Source: Turbatrix aceti | Taxonomy: Eukaryota > Nematoda > Chromadorea > Rhabditida > Panagrolaimidae | NCBI GenBank assembly: GCA_963969345.1 | Contig: OZ017770.1 | Coordinates: 1,497,246 to 1,561,245 of the forward strand | Length of the DNA: 64,000 bases | Direction: 5' to 3' | In this document: positions 34,960-46,945 of the stretch, piece after piece | How positions within the stretch are numbered: the first letter of the stretch is position 1 | Layout of the letters: the number at the start of each line of letters is the position of its first letter | Translations under genes and position numbers: made by a program | Notes under the pieces: model-generated | The model's database searches: none | What the model saw: the letters and a program-made list of their open reading frames with translations, nothing else | What the model was told of the DNA's origin: nothing

Positions 34960-36635
34960 TTAAAGTTCGTTGTGCATGAACTTGGGAATGCTGTCACCGG
35001 CTTCGTTGGGACACGTACCAGTCAAACGCTTGAAGGCCATCTCAGTGATACCGTAGTAGTGAGTCAGGGCGGCAATGACCACGCACAGGTGGAAGAGCTG
35101 GTGCGATTGGAACTAAAAATAAAGTCTAATTAGCCAAGGCAAGAAACCAAATTGACAAACAATGTAATCGAATTTGCCAGGGAAAAAGCGTTCAGGCGTG
35201 CGGGTAGCGTAGAGGAGAGCTCCAACCAAGTAGAACGCAGCCATAACCAGAAGCCAGTGGAAGCTGTTCTCATCGAAGAGCGGACGGATACCGTCGGTGT
35301 AGATGAAGTGCATCGTCGGAATGACACCGCTGCAGCCCATGCTAACGAAAACACCAGCACGGAAGGTGCGGTAGCGGCGATCGTTGAACTTTTCCCAGAG
35401 CGAGACAATTACGGCAAAAACACCTAGACACAGAACCATAGCGATGTACGTAACCTTTGGCTGGCGGCGACAGTAGAAACCGTAGTAGATCCAGGGGATG
35501 AAGGAACCGATAATCAGAAGGGAGATACCCATGTAGTCAAGGCTGAAAACAGTCAAAAGTAACGATTGCGTGAAATCATTTACAAAAATAATTACCGGCT
35601 GAAGAGACGAACCGCTCCAACAGAGTGGCACGAGAGAGTGTGGAAAGCGCATGAGAGACCGAGGCAAGCGATGGCACCGACGAAGAAGAAGGAGAAGACA
35701 AACTTCTCCTGGAAACCGATGTGGAGGTCAGAACGCGTGAGGCACCAGGTAGCCAAGACGATGAAGGCGACGCAGCCTGAAAAAAAGGAACCAAAGGTCA
35801 ATTGGTAACACGGGAAGTATTCTGACTGTCGAATGATTGATAGATAACAAGTGGTGTGATGGTGCGACAAAAAAAAGGTAAAAAAACGTAACAAGAGAAA
35901 AACAAATTCTCCGAAAATTGACATACCGATAAGATGCGTCCAGATGTTACCGGTTTCAGTATGAACAGACATAATGCTCTTGATGCAAGCCGTATAGCTG
36001 GGGAGAGGAGGGCGATGACCGGTGCGGAGGTACTCGTTGTCCTGGAGCCACTCGGGAAGCGACTCGTAGTTCTGAACAGCCCAGCGGGCCTCAAACGTCT
36101 TCTGGACGACATGAGTGCCGTCAGAGAGATCCTTCTGCTGCTCACAGATGTCGACGGAAAGCGTGGCCTCATCGCCAAGCAGCGGCTGCTTATCCTCGGT
36201 GTTGGAGTCACGGCGCCACATGCCGCTGGCTTTGCGGCGGTAACTGGCCATGGTGTGAACTTGCTCCGAGTCGGAAGCCGTGTCGGTACCGTCTAGAATA
36301 ATAAAAACAACATTTGCGGATTGTAGTGGATCAAAAAACTCACCATCGCTGCTCTCTTCATCGAACTGAGTTTCAACCGTGCTGCGGGTGATAATGACCT
36401 CGAACGGTTCCTTGTTGTGAGCCTTGATGACCTATAATAAACAACAAACAATTTAGGTAAGCCCAAAACAAACTTCATTTCTTACCTTGACACTGGTGGA
36501 TTCTTCGATTACGTGCTCACTGTTCGTAGCTGCAAGCTTGCCGCCCTGAGCGATGAAACGAGCCTCGCGCAAGGCATCGTTGACCTGAGGGGCGACAAAG
36601 TGAGAAGACTTCTTGTTCTCCGTATCGTTAGGCAT
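34960..36635 (-). CDS. Adiponectin receptor (PAQR family, AdipoR1/2 type)
   Basis: Seven-pass membrane protein with inverted topology and a zinc-dependent hydrolase-like (ceramidase) site; it regulates lipid metabolism and membrane fluidity. Exons: 36635-36486, 36431-36344, 36292-35927, 35776-35596, 35542-35161, 35112-34960 (439 aa). The cytoplasmic N-terminus of about 170 residues precedes the hallmark WxVxxYExLPEWLQDNEYL-GHRPPLPS. The core contains TGNIWTHLIG, SCAFHTLSCHS (first zinc histidine) and, in the last exon, FQSHQLFHLCVV (the two further zinc histidines). TM segments include LDYMGISLLIIGSFIPWIYY and a SMGCSGVIPT helix. C. elegans PAQR-1 and PAQR-2 are the nearest named relatives; I cannot separate them. 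It is convergent with the ZSWIM gene. Confidence 0.96.
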
Positions 36636-37911
36636 GGCTAAGGTTCAACTGAAAGAAACACGAAGAAATGAACGCTATAGCACTACTGACAGCTTATAAA
36701 TAAACACAAAGAGCACGACATGAAAGATGATTCACGACATCATAATATACGCACACACAACAACACTAAACACCTTCGAAACCAGTTTGACTTTTCGTGT
36801 CGTGAACCCTGTATAACGCGGTTCGCCGGAAAAGAGCAAGATCGCTTGCGGACAATAGAAATAAATAGTTATGTCCGTGTGGGGAAATGAAAACACGTCT
36901 GGCACTTTTGTAAACCTAAAAAATCGTTTGAGGCAGTGATAAGACACCACAACAGGCAGGCAAGCTCCCGCTGCTGCCTTTTAGTTGATTTTTGAGCTGT
37001 GTGATGAAGAGGCGAAGAAATGTGGGTTCCCCCTGGTGTCGCTTGCTCATTGATCACCGACAGACGAACAAAAATATCTCGAAGATACACACACGCACAC
37101 AGAGTGCGGCCAAAAAGACTGTTCGGAGCTGTTTGTCACTCAGTCAGTCAGTCAGTCGACGTACCACCTCCTCATTTTGCCTCTTGCAGTCATTACCACT
37201 GCACGCGTGCATGCATTTGTGTCAGATAGTTCATCCACAGGGTAAATGAGGTCGTCCACTTTATTGGTGCATGACCGGAGTCAAAACAAAATTGATAATA
37301 CCGATAAATGCTGGAGAAGAAATATATGACCCTATGCACGGGCCAGAAGCATGGAAAATTCTCGATTGTTTTTTTATGCCTTCAAGGAAAGAGGGATCCT
37401 GAAGGACCTGACTGCATTGTTTCTCACTTGAGATAATGCGGAATTAAGCAAATTTCGAGCATCGAAAGGAAAAGCAAATTTCAAACAGAGGCACTCACAT
37501 TAAGACAATATTTATGCATTTCAAATCTCTTACCCGTCAAACAATATCAAATGCTTATAAGGAATGCTAACATGCTCGCCACTGGGTATCTCTGATAAGA
37601 CGTGCATCTCGTCGAAGCTTCAGCCTTAGGGTTATGACTGTCTACGCTATTACGTCCTTGGTTAGCTTGTTTTTTTCACTAAGCAACCAGCGCGCGTGGA
37701 TGACGTCAAGCGTGAAAGTAAGCATAACGTAAAAAAAATGCCGTCCATGTTCTCTCGCCTCGCTTTCACTTCTCGGGCATACACGCTTGCCGTTTCAGCT
37801 AAGAAGCCGGCCTTACGCCTTCCCGTTCAAGAGACACACACGACGCGACGCGTGTGTCACACGCACCCCCTCTTTGCTGGAGTCTCGTGTCCTGTGGCTT
37901 GTCGTCGATAA
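36636..37911. other. Divergent intergenic region, adiponectin receptor and carboxypeptidase
   Basis: About 1.28 kb. It contains a CACACA-rich tract near 37088-37102 and a short CAGT tandem at about 37140-37158. Frames of 60-85 codons here show no motif. Confidence 0.5.
37140..37158. repeat. (CAGT)n microsatellite
   Basis: About four and a half copies of a 4-bp unit in an intergenic region. Simple repeat only. Confidence 0.7.
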
Positions 37912-39689
37912 ATGGCACCATTCTATATGCCAGCTAGCGCAATGAAGTGCTGGTCCGTGAATTCTCTCTATTTTTTATTGGTTTGCGCAACATGCGCCAA
38001 CTGCATCTTCCCCTTTTCATCATCATCTGCCGAAAAGAAGGTTGCCGATGAGTGGACCCACTACCACGATCAGGATGCTATGGAGGCGAAGCTGGCTCAA
38101 ATTGGTAAGAAGTGCGCCAAGAACACGCATCTCTACACCATCGGCAGGTCCGTTGAAGGACGCGAGCTGGTTGCCATCGAGTTCAGCACCACCCCCGGAA
38201 CTCATGAGCCTTGTAAGTATAATTTTTAAAATTGGAAATTAGTATTTTTGACTATATTTTTTTAGTGAAACCGGAAGTAAAATACGTTGGTAACATGCAC
38301 GGAAATGAAGCCGTTGGCCGCGAATTGTTAATCCGCCTCGCAGACCACCTGTGCAACGGTCTTTCCACCAACGACAATGACGTCGTCCAACTCGTCAACA
38401 AGACCAACATCCACATCTTGCCTTCGATGAATCCCGACGGTTTTGAACTTGCGTACCAAACCGTAAGTAGACTTATGCAAACACGAAAAAAACTTTCTAA
38501 TTCTATTGCAGAACCCCGAAGACCGCGGATGGCTGGTGGGTCGCACCAACGCCCACGGCATCGACCTGAACCGCAACTTCCCGGATCTTGACAAGCTGTA
38601 CTACTACTTTGAAAACAACAAGGTGCCCCGGTACGACCACTTGCTTGAAATGTTCCAAGACAGCGCAAATGTAAAAAACGTGCACTTAATTAACGCCGAA
38701 ATTAATTTTTGTCTTTTTTTAGGTCGAGCCTGAAGTGCAAGCCGTCGGCGAATGGACTCTCTCGCTTCCATTCGTACTCTCAGCCAATCTGCACGAAGGC
38801 GACCTCGTGGCCAACTATCCCTTCGATGAAAGCCGCAATGGCAACGTGCAAGAGTACTCAAAGACGCCTGACGACAAGACATTCCGGTAAAAAACATTCA
38901 TTGTTTGTCCATTGTGCATGACCTTACCGCATTTTAAGCTTCCTAGCCGAGACGTACGCCAAGAACCACGCACACATGGCTAAGAACGACCACGCACCGT
39001 GTGACGGTACAGCTGCTAACGCATTCGCCACTCAGGGCGGCATTACGAATGGCGCAAAGTGGTATTCCGTCAGCGGTGGCATGCAAGACTTCAACTACCT
39101 CGCTACCAACGCATTTGAGATTACCGTCGAGCTTTCGTGCGAAAAATTCCCCAATGCCAAGCTTCTTAACCAATACTGGGAGGACAACAAGAAGGCACTC
39201 ATCGAATTCCTCTGGCAAGCCCACCTCGGCATCAAGGGTCTCGTCACTGACAGCGTCACCGGGCAACCCATCAAGGACGCCGTCGTCTGGGTGCGCAACA
39301 AGACCTCTACCGAAGGAGCCATCCGTCATCCCGTAACGACCTGTCAGTTTTTGTTAACAGGGGTATTCACGCCTATGCATGGTTATAATTGATTGTTTGT
39401 AGGGTTCACTGGCGACTACTTCCGACTCCTGACACCTGGTAACTACGAAGTTGCCGTCGAAGCAACCGGCTTCAAGACCGAGATCCGTCAAGTCAACGTC
39501 ACCGACAACAAGCGTGGTGAGCCAGTCATCCTCAACTTCCAGCTGGCACCGAGCAAGGAAGCTCTCGAGATCCCCGCTCCCGAAGAAGACTTTGCCAGAC
39601 AAGAGTCGCAGTTCAACGCCGAACAGGCCCCCCTTCTTGACGAAATGCTGACCCGGCTTTTGGAAAATCAAGTTGAAAACATCAATTAA
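37912..39689 (+). CDS. Regulatory metallocarboxypeptidase (M14B, carboxypeptidase E-like)
   Basis: Removes C-terminal basic residues from peptides in the secretory pathway; the CPE member matures neuropeptides. Exons: 37912-38212, 38266-38462, 38512-38670, 38723-38886, 38939-39342, 39403-39689 (503 aa). A signal peptide lies between residues 15 and 35. Zinc ligands are H112 and E115 in [11 protein letters not shown] and H243 in [14 protein letters not shown] provides the substrate-binding Asn-Arg pair, and the catalytic Glu is E338 in [13 protein letters not shown]. From about 360 a transthyretin-like domain runs through [18 protein letters not shown]. The final 60 residues are acidic and leucine-rich, like the membrane-associating tail of CPE. 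C. elegans EGL-21 is the likely counterpart, but CPN- or CPM-like roles are not excluded. Confidence 0.94.
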
Positions 39690-40582
39690 GAGTTAACAAA
39701 AATCACTCACTCACTGTATTTTTTTCGGCAACACATACACGCACAGTCAACCAATCCATCACCCCTAACCCCTCTCGACCCACCCCTACCACATAATCAA
39801 TTAAAGTTGAAAAGGCTACCCTTGATGTTTTTTTTCTCAATTACAAAATTAAGCTTTCCTCTTTATCCTTTTCCGGCGACAAAAAAGGCGATCTGATGCA
39901 CACACACACGCACACACACACAGCATGCATGTAACACGGGCGATTATTAATGAGACCATTCCGAGTGATCATAAGCCCTTTATCTCTCTCTTTCTCACTG
40001 ACATTTGACAGTTTAATCGGCGGGAAAATAATAATATTTTTTGGTGTTGATCGTATTATCAGATGCTGACCACAGGCATTTTTTCAAACGTCAAAAATAA
40101 ACTGTTGCAAGTTTTTTGAACTCTTCGTTGGACTTTCTGGTTTTTACGATTGTCGATGAAAAAATTAAATTAAAAAAAGGTTGGTGATTAGTTGTATCCG
40201 AGAACGAGATGCGTCGGTCCGTGATCTACTGAATTTAATGGGAGTTTGTTAGTCCAAAAATTGCTGGTCGTCATTCTTACGTGGCTGGCGTGCGTTAGTA
40301 GGTGGTACTTCATTATTTTTGAGGGGGGGGAGGACACGCACATGAAAGGTATTGCCTGAACGAATCAAGTTTTGTCCGGAACTATGCACCCGCTAGACAG
40401 CTCCTCCCATGCTCAACGTCTTAAAAAGCAGCGCTCTTATCCGTTTTTAGTTCCATGCTTTAATACGGCCTGTCTGAGTAGCTGAATAGTCCCCGAGTGT
40501 TTCTTGTACTGTGCCCTTTTGTCTTCCTTTGACTGCGTGAAAATCATATTTTGCATCATCGCCAAACATCTATTGCAGAGCC
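39690..40582. other. Intergenic region between carboxypeptidase and glutamate dehydrogenase
   Basis: About 890 nt between two plus-strand genes. It holds a CA-repeat at 39899-39922 and an acceptor (ATTGCAG, ending 40578) four bases before the next ATG. No gene seen. Confidence 0.5.
39899..39922. repeat. (CA)n microsatellite
   Basis: Interrupted CA dinucleotide run of about 24 nt in the 3' flank of the carboxypeptidase gene. Confidence 0.8.
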
Positions 40583-42482
40583 ATGCTGAAACTCTTCAAC
40601 CGCCAGAGCATACGGCTCCTTGGCCAGCGAAGCTTGTCATCCGCCGTTCTGGATGCCCACGATCAGGTGAAGGATGCCGCAAGGCCGATGGAGGATCAGG
40701 TCAATCCCTCCTTCTTCAAAATGGTCGACTACTACTTTGACAAGGGAGCGGCCGTCATTGCTCCCAAACTCGTCGATGAAATGGTTTCCCAAAGCCTGAG
40801 CAAGCAGGACAAGCAAAACCTCGTCAGCGGCATCCTAGCTGCCATCAAGCCTGTTAACAAGGTTCTGTACATCACGTTCCCGATTCGACGTGAAAATGGC
40901 GAATATGAAATTATCGAAGCATGGAGAGCTCAGCACTCTGAACACAAGACGCCCACCAAGGGTGGAATCCGATACTCACTGGATGTCTGCGAGGATGAAG
41001 TCAAGGCCCTCTCGGCTCTCATGACGTACAAGTGCGCTGCCGTCGATGTGCCGTTTGGAGGCGCTAAGGGTGGTGTCAAGATCGATCCTCGAAAGTACAC
41101 TGACTATGAGATCGAAAAAATTACGCGTAGAATTGCCATCGAATTTGCGAAGAAGGGATTCCTCGGGCCCGGAGTCGATGTGCCAGCTCCTGACATGGGC
41201 ACTGGTGAACGTGAAATGGCCTGGATCGCCGATACCTACGCGCAAACCGTCGGTCACCTTGAAAAAGACGCGTCCGCTTGCATCACAGGAAAGGTTTGTG
41301 ATTTCTTATTTTTGATCATTTATGTAGGTCGTAAAATATTTGTAGCCCATCGTTTCTGGCGGTATTCACGGGCGTGTGAGCGCTACCGGACGCGGTGTCT
41401 GGAAGGGACTTGAAGTTTTCATCGAAGATGCAGATTACATGAACAAGATCGGTCTATCCACCGGCTTCAAGGATAAGACTTTTATCATCCAGGGCTTCGG
41501 CAACGTCGGTCTCCATAGCATGCGCTACCTCCACCGCGATGGTGCGATCTGCATCGGTGTCCAGGAAGTTGACGGCGCTATTTACAACCCCGAGGGCATC
41601 AATCCCCGTGACTTGGAAGACTACAAGCTGGAGCATGGCACCATTGTCGGATACCCCAAAGCAAAACCTTACCCCGTGAAAGACGATTTGATCTTCGAAA
41701 AATGTGATATTTTAATCCCTGCGGCTTGCGAGAAGGCAATTCACAAGGAGAATGCTCACCGCATTCAGGCTAAGGTAAGCTCAGTGACTTGGTTTGCCTG
41801 ATAACATTTTATCAACAATTTAGGTCATTGCTGAGGCCGCCAACGGACCTATGACCCCCGCCGCAGGTAACGCTATGCAACCAAAGATCGATCGTAAAAT
41901 GGTTAAATTTTAGACAAAATTTTGCTTGCCCGCGGCGATTGTCTCATCGTCCCCGACATGTTTGTAAACAGCGGCGGCGTAACCGTGTCCTTCTTCGAAT
42001 GGTTGAAGGATCTTAATCACGTTTCATTTGGACGTCTAACATTCAAATACGAGGCTGATTCTAACTATCACCTATTGAGTAAGTTACTGATGATTTCCTG
42101 TTGTACGCAAGAAAACACATCATCTCAGTCATCGCGCTCTGCTGACGCAGGCAGGCGATCTGGGGGGAAAACACTAACCGATGAACTGCACAGCAAATGA
42201 TGTGACGCAATTTCAGACAGCGTAGAGGAGTCCCTTGAGCGTGCGTTGGGCAAAAATGTACCCATCGAACCTTCCGATAGCTTCCGTGCTCGCATTGCCG
42301 GCGCCAGCGAGAAGGATATCGTGCACTCTGGTCTTGAATACACCATGCGTCGCTCAGGCACGGCTATCCGTGAAACTGCCAAGAAGTACAACCTTGGACT
42401 GGATCTGCGTACTGCTGCCTACGCTAACTCGATCGAAAAGGTCTACCACACGTACCGCACTGCCGGATTTACGTTCACTTAG
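40583..42482 (+). CDS. gdh-1: Mitochondrial glutamate dehydrogenase
   Basis: Oxidatively deaminates glutamate to 2-oxoglutarate with NAD(P) in the mitochondrial matrix. Exons: 40583-41293, 41346-41774, 41824-41866, 41914-42078, 42217-42482 (537 aa). The N-terminus is a basic, Ser-rich presequence ([17 protein letters not shown]). Key motifs are [10 protein letters not shown], the catalytic-lysine region [28 protein letters not shown], the Rossmann loop [22 protein letters not shown] and [17 protein letters not shown]. An antenna insertion follows, then the final helix [15 protein letters not shown]. Exon 3 is only 43 nt. Length and antenna fit the animal hexameric enzyme. The ATG follows an ATTGCAG acceptor by four bases, suggesting trans-splicing. 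Confidence 0.97.
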
Positions 42483-43000
42483 ACGGATTATTTTTATCAT
42501 TACTACGTTTTATGTTTCTTGTTGGGTTCAGCATAAACATGGTTTTTTACATTTTTATAGCTACGAATGTGGCATTGCTGCTTACAAAAAAATACGAATA
42601 AACAACTTATTATGCACTACGGCTAATACGAAAAGAAGTCGTCACAGATAGTTAATAAGGCAATCACGGTTAGCATCTGGACGCTGTGGAGTGCACAATA
42701 AAGTGAGTCATGTACGGGGAAAGGTTAATCAACCAGTCAGTGAGTGCGATAACTTTTTTTTACGACCAGGAGTGCGTGATGTACTGCTCAAAAGCATGAT
42801 GTATAATGCTTGTGGTTTATGTAAACGCAATTATCACCCCGCGTTGGTATATTAAGACATTCAAAAAAAAAAGTTCATGAAAAGTAAAAATACACTAATT
42901 CATCGTAGAAAGTCATGAGAGAGCAGGCGGCGTAGTACCGCAAGACAATAAATGAGTTACGGTTAGTTGGTGAGTGGAAAAGTTGGAAACGTAAAAACAA
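42483..43000. other. Convergent spacer, glutamate dehydrogenase and dehydrogenase genes
   Basis: 3' flanks of two convergent genes, about 518 nt. The open frame running through 42483-42651 is read-out from a shadow frame. I see no gene. Confidence 0.5.
42597..42602 (+). terminator. Candidate poly(A) signal of the glutamate dehydrogenase gene
   Basis: AATAAA about 115 nt after the stop codon, in a T-rich 3' UTR. Confidence 0.5.
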
Positions 43001-44351
43001 TTAGGAGCGGGAGGGCTCCTTGCTCTGCGAGTTGATGCTCTCAAGCGGGGTGTCGGGATCCCAGACCTGCAGAACGGCTCGACCCTCAACCTCAGACATG
43101 CTGAGCTGCTTGAGAACGGCGGGGGCATCGGCGACCGGGAACACGCGGTAGTCAGGAGCCTCGATGGTGCCGTTGGCAACAAGGGTGACAAGAGTCTTGA
43201 GCTGATCGATGTTGCCGCGGGTGACACCCATGATGGCGAGGCGGTTGTGGGCGACAAGCTTGATGGGAAGCTGGACATCGAGGCCAGAGAGACCGCCGAC
43301 GAAGAGTACACCACTTTCGGCAAGGCACTTGAGCGAACGGGTGACGGTACGAGGCGACGTGACAAAGTCGAAGACAATCTGAACACCGGTGCGGGCGACA
43401 TCCTTCGTGCGCATGATAAGGTATTCCTCGAACTCTGAAAAACAATACTACAGTACTTTCAGATGAATAACAAGAAAAACATTCTACGCGATATTTTCGA
43501 GAGCGCAAAGATAAGTCTTAATCTAAAAATACACTTCGTCGATTCGATCTCCGATCGAAAAACAATTTACGATTCGCTGAGCTAGTGAGAAAACAAGCAG
43601 CTAATTTTGCACGTCTACTCACCGCTGTCATCCCAGTGGACGACGAAATCAGCGCCGTTGCGCTCAGCAAGGCAGAGACGCTCTTCCTTGGCGTCGGCGA
43701 CCATAATCTTAATGCGACGATCGGGGGTCTGTCCACCGGCGAGGAAGTGCTTGGCGAGCTTGAGCAACCAGAGACCGAGGCCGCCAGCGCCGACGATCAG
43801 GATGTTGCAGCTGCCCTTGGCAGAGGCGAAAGCCTCGACGACGGGGCGAGACTATAAACGAGAGACTGGAAGATTCATCTGACACCAAAGCTTACGTGAA
43901 GGATGGCCGAGAAGGCCCAGGTGGCGCCGGCGGGCATGATGGCAGCAACGTGCATCGACATGGTGTCGGGGATCTTGATGAGCAGTTTGATATCGGGAAC
44001 AACGATGTAGTCCGAGTATCCGTGCTTGCACATCTCGTCCGTCGGCCAGACGATGACCTTGTTTCCGACTTCGAGTTCAGCTTCGGCATGGTTGGCTTCC
44101 GGGCCGAAGGCTTCGATGAGACCGGAGACTTCGTAGCCGGGGAAAAGGCTGGTATCCTTGATGCCGTTTGTGATGCGAGCCTGCTTGGTGTTGGAGACTT
44201 CCTTGTCGGTCAAGCAGACACCGGCATAGCAAACCTTGATACGAGCACCGGCAGGAGGGATTTCGGGAATCTCTTCTTCCTCGAAGAAGTGGACTTCCTT
44301 CAGATCCTTGGGGGATCCCAGAGAAATACGGCGATTTTTCGCACCAGACAT
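43001..44351 (-). CDS. Medium-chain dehydrogenase/reductase (alcohol dehydrogenase-like)
   Basis: NAD(P)-dependent oxidoreductase of the MDR superfamily; substrate unknown. Exons: 44351-43896, 43851-43623, 43434-43001 (372 aa). The GroES-like N-domain carries [12 protein letters not shown], where the Cys sits at the catalytic-zinc position, and FPGYEVSG, which has Tyr where zinc-type enzymes have His in GHE. The cofactor domain has [17 protein letters not shown] (GxGxxG), and VADAKEERL supplies the acidic residue ending strand 2. [17 protein letters not shown] and [10 protein letters not shown] follow. The four-cysteine structural zinc lobe is absent. With the GHE His replaced, zinc binding is doubtful. 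The ATG follows a TTTCAG acceptor by five bases. Intron 2 is 188 nt. Confidence 0.9.
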
Positions 44352-45164
44352 TACAGCTGAAAGAAAACTCTATTGATTAGACCGGTTGAGAGAAATAGAG
44401 AGAGCGTTATCAGAGAGCAGGCAAGACTGTCACACGCAATCCAACACTATCGTCAGACGTAAACATGGCAGAACAAAAAAATACTCGAACAAATTAAAGA
44501 TCGGGTCAACGCATACATTGAACCGCGAGCGAGTAAACTGCCACCACATGACGGAATAGCAAGCCAAGCGCTAGCTTGGTAAATTTTCAAGCGTCGGAGA
44601 AACACGCTACCCGCACGTTGCACATCTTGCCAGCCGCAATGACAGCAAGACACTATAAAGCTGATGGGGCAGGCAGAGACGGGAGAGACACAGAGAGGAG
44701 AGCGCTGTTCAATCGACTTTTTTCGCATTGAGCCTGATATCTTTCCACAATCAACACGTAGAAAAGAAACCATAATCACAAGTGCCGCACAATTATCGGA
44801 TGCCTAGTACGACATTGTCGGAGAAGGCTGAAGACGTTGGTGTGGGAAAAAAATAAAAGGAAAGAAAAAGACGTCCAGAAGATACGAGAACGAGAGGGGC
44901 AAAAGCAACGCACATCACAATGCTTACACACAAGCAGCGACTGACTGAACGACTACACCCTGTCGAGTGGGTCCAAAATTGACGTGCAGAACGGAAAAAA
45001 AACACCCGCTCGACCGGCAATGAAATTGTCCTACAAAGAAAAGCGAACACAACACCGAAACATCTTGTTTGCCCGATAGAAATCATACCGCGCGCGTTTA
45101 CAAAAAAGTGTTTTATTTTTTGTCTAAATTGTAGTTAACGACCGAGCGACTGTCAGCTTCCAAC
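44352..45164. other. Divergent intergenic region, MDR dehydrogenase and PRA1-family genes
   Basis: About 810 nt of shared 5' flank. A TTGTAG acceptor at about 45133 precedes the PRA1 ATG. No gene recognised. Confidence 0.5.
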
Positions 45165-46101
45165 ATGAATGGCAATAAGAAAAACGAAAGCGCTGGTGCT
45201 GCCTTCGCCCCGCTCCGACCTTTCGACGAATTTCTGCTGGACGGACAACGCTTTGAGGTGAGTCGTTTTCGACATTCCGAACAGTCAGATGACCAGGGGT
45301 GCCTGTCTGACTGACTGAATGGGGCCGACTGACTGACTGTTCAAGCCATCAGGGGGCGGCGGCTTGATGTTCATCCGGGTGCTGTTTTCTAAAGAGGCCG
45401 CCTTATTTTGGGACGGGCCAAGAACACTGTGCCCTTTGCAAACGTTGATCATTGATTCTTTCTCTTTCGTTCAAATTTCAAACGCACGTCACACAAAAAA
45501 ACATACAAAGGATGATTCCAAGAATTTGCGAGGCAAAGTCATGAGTCAACATTGTGTTTTGTCCTTTTCAGCTGCCCAAGTTCAACGATCTCGAGCGCTG
45601 GAACAAACGCATCATCTCCAACCTGCTCTACTTCCAGACAAACTACTTCCTCTCCTTCTTCATCATCGTAGCCGTCGGTAGCTGCTATGATGCGCGTTCA
45701 TTCTGTTTCGGCTCCTTCTTCATTCTGATTTCCGCGGCCGGCTACCTTCTTCTCCGCTCCGAAGTTCGCGAAGTCGCGGATGTGAGTTTTTATTTGTCCA
45801 GCCGTGACATCATCCTTTTTTGCAGTTCCGTCGCGATCACCCCAAGCCTCTGCTAGCCGGAATTGTCTGCGCTGTCGTGTTGCTTTTTTTGAACACACAG
45901 CACATCACGTTGGCTTTGTTCATCCTGCTTCTCCCTCTGCTGGCCGTTCTCACCCACGCTTCCATTCGCCTTCGTGGCTTGCAGAACAAGGCGAATCAGC
46001 TGGCCGAATCCCTTCACCAGCGTACGCCGATGGCCCGTCTGCTGACCCTGTTGAACATTCCCATCTCGTCGTTTTCGATCTCTCCTCCTCGGCTTGACTA
46101 G
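45165..46101 (+). CDS. PRA1-family membrane protein (PRAF2/ARL6IP5-like)
   Basis: PRA1-domain proteins are small hairpin-membrane proteins of ER and Golgi that interact with Rab GTPases and modulate trafficking. Exons: 45165-45257, 45572-45781, 45826-46101 (192 aa). The conserved entry LPKFNDLERWNKRIISNLLYFQTNY corresponds to the PRAF2/3 pattern with W-x-RIxxNLLYYQTNY. Two hydrophobic pairs follow: LSFFIIVAVGSCY with CFGSFFILISAAGYLLL, and LLAGIVCAVVLLFL with LALFILLLPLLAVLTHA. The C-terminal helix begins SIRLRGLQNK, as in ARL6IP5. Intron 1 is 314 nt and includes a GACT tandem. The length equals that of vertebrate PRAF2/3. Confidence 0.92.
45303..45339. repeat. (CTGA)n imperfect tandem in intron 1 of the PRA1-family gene
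   Basis: Two short runs of CTGA/GACT units separated by about ten bases. Simple repeat. Confidence 0.6.
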
Positions 46102-46171
46102 TCCGGAGTTGTCAATGACGTTCCTGTTCCCATCCGTCTTGTGCTTAATGTTGATTTCAAACGTGGTTTTT

Positions 46172-46177
46172 AATAAA
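46172..46177 (+). terminator. Candidate poly(A) signal of the PRA1-family gene
   Basis: AATAAA about 70 nt after the stop, just before the convergent TIM17 stop codon at 46253-46255. The two 3' UTRs probably overlap. Confidence 0.5.
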
Positions 46178-46252
46178 ATGACAAAAAAAAGGCAGGCAAA
46201 CATAACAACTTGGGGGCTATACGTACGGATAACTATGAAAAAAATTTGAAGA

Positions 46253-46945
46253 TCAGAGATGAGCCTGCTGGTCGCCGCCATCGGGTGGAGGTTGTTGCTG
46301 AGTGGGATCGAACATGGAGCCCATCCAGCGGGATGTGACCAGGCCAACGCCTTCGATCATCGTGAGAATGACGGCACCGAGGAGCGCTGAGCCAGCCATG
46401 ACTTTGGGACCAGAGCGAACAGCCAGCACCGCGCCCGTCAAGCCACCTGATGCAATCGAGTTGAGAGGATCTTCCTGAAAAAATAATCATCGATTAACAT
46501 CCAGATTTGAAATTAGAGTACGTCTGGCATTATCCTACCCATTTTTGGGGTAAAAATAAAAAATATATAAAAACGCACAAAAATAAGCAAAAAGGTCATG
46601 AACTCGCATTTCAAAGCGTTTTTGCTTTCAAAACTCACCTTCTTGCGAATGGCAACCATGCAGCAATCAATAGTCGAAAACATTCCACCCCAGGCGGCAA
46701 ACTGTACTCCGGTAAGCGCACCACGGGTGCGAACTTCGCGAAACATGTTGAGAAGTTTCTGACCTTTGGCAGCATGACGAAACCCGTTAAAGCTGTGAAA
46801 GATTGATCCGCCGATCATGCCCATGGAAAAAGCACTACCGAGATCATCACCGATGCGATAGGGACTAAAAAGGAAGTAAAGCTAGTTAGATGATAGGAAT
46901 CATAAAAACGACAGCTTACCAAGGTTCACGCGAGTACTCTTCCAT
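46253..46945 (-). CDS. TIM17: TIM17, mitochondrial inner-membrane translocase subunit
   Basis: Tim17 is a core TIM23-complex subunit that moves presequence proteins across or into the inner membrane. Exons: 46945-46920, 46864-46639, 46474-46253 (157 aa). The start MEEYSREPCPYRIGDD is the classical TIM17 N-terminus. Four membrane segments have GxxxG-rich helices: [58 protein letters not shown] and ALLGAVILTMIEGVGLV. The conserved C in REPC and the second in TIDCCM are present. The C-terminus is short and Gln/Pro-rich. A further 5' exon (47170-47077) splices in frame, through 46959, and would add 36 residues beginning MSAMAVATLW; which start is used is unclear. It is convergent with PRA1 and divergent from makorin. 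Confidence 0.95.
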
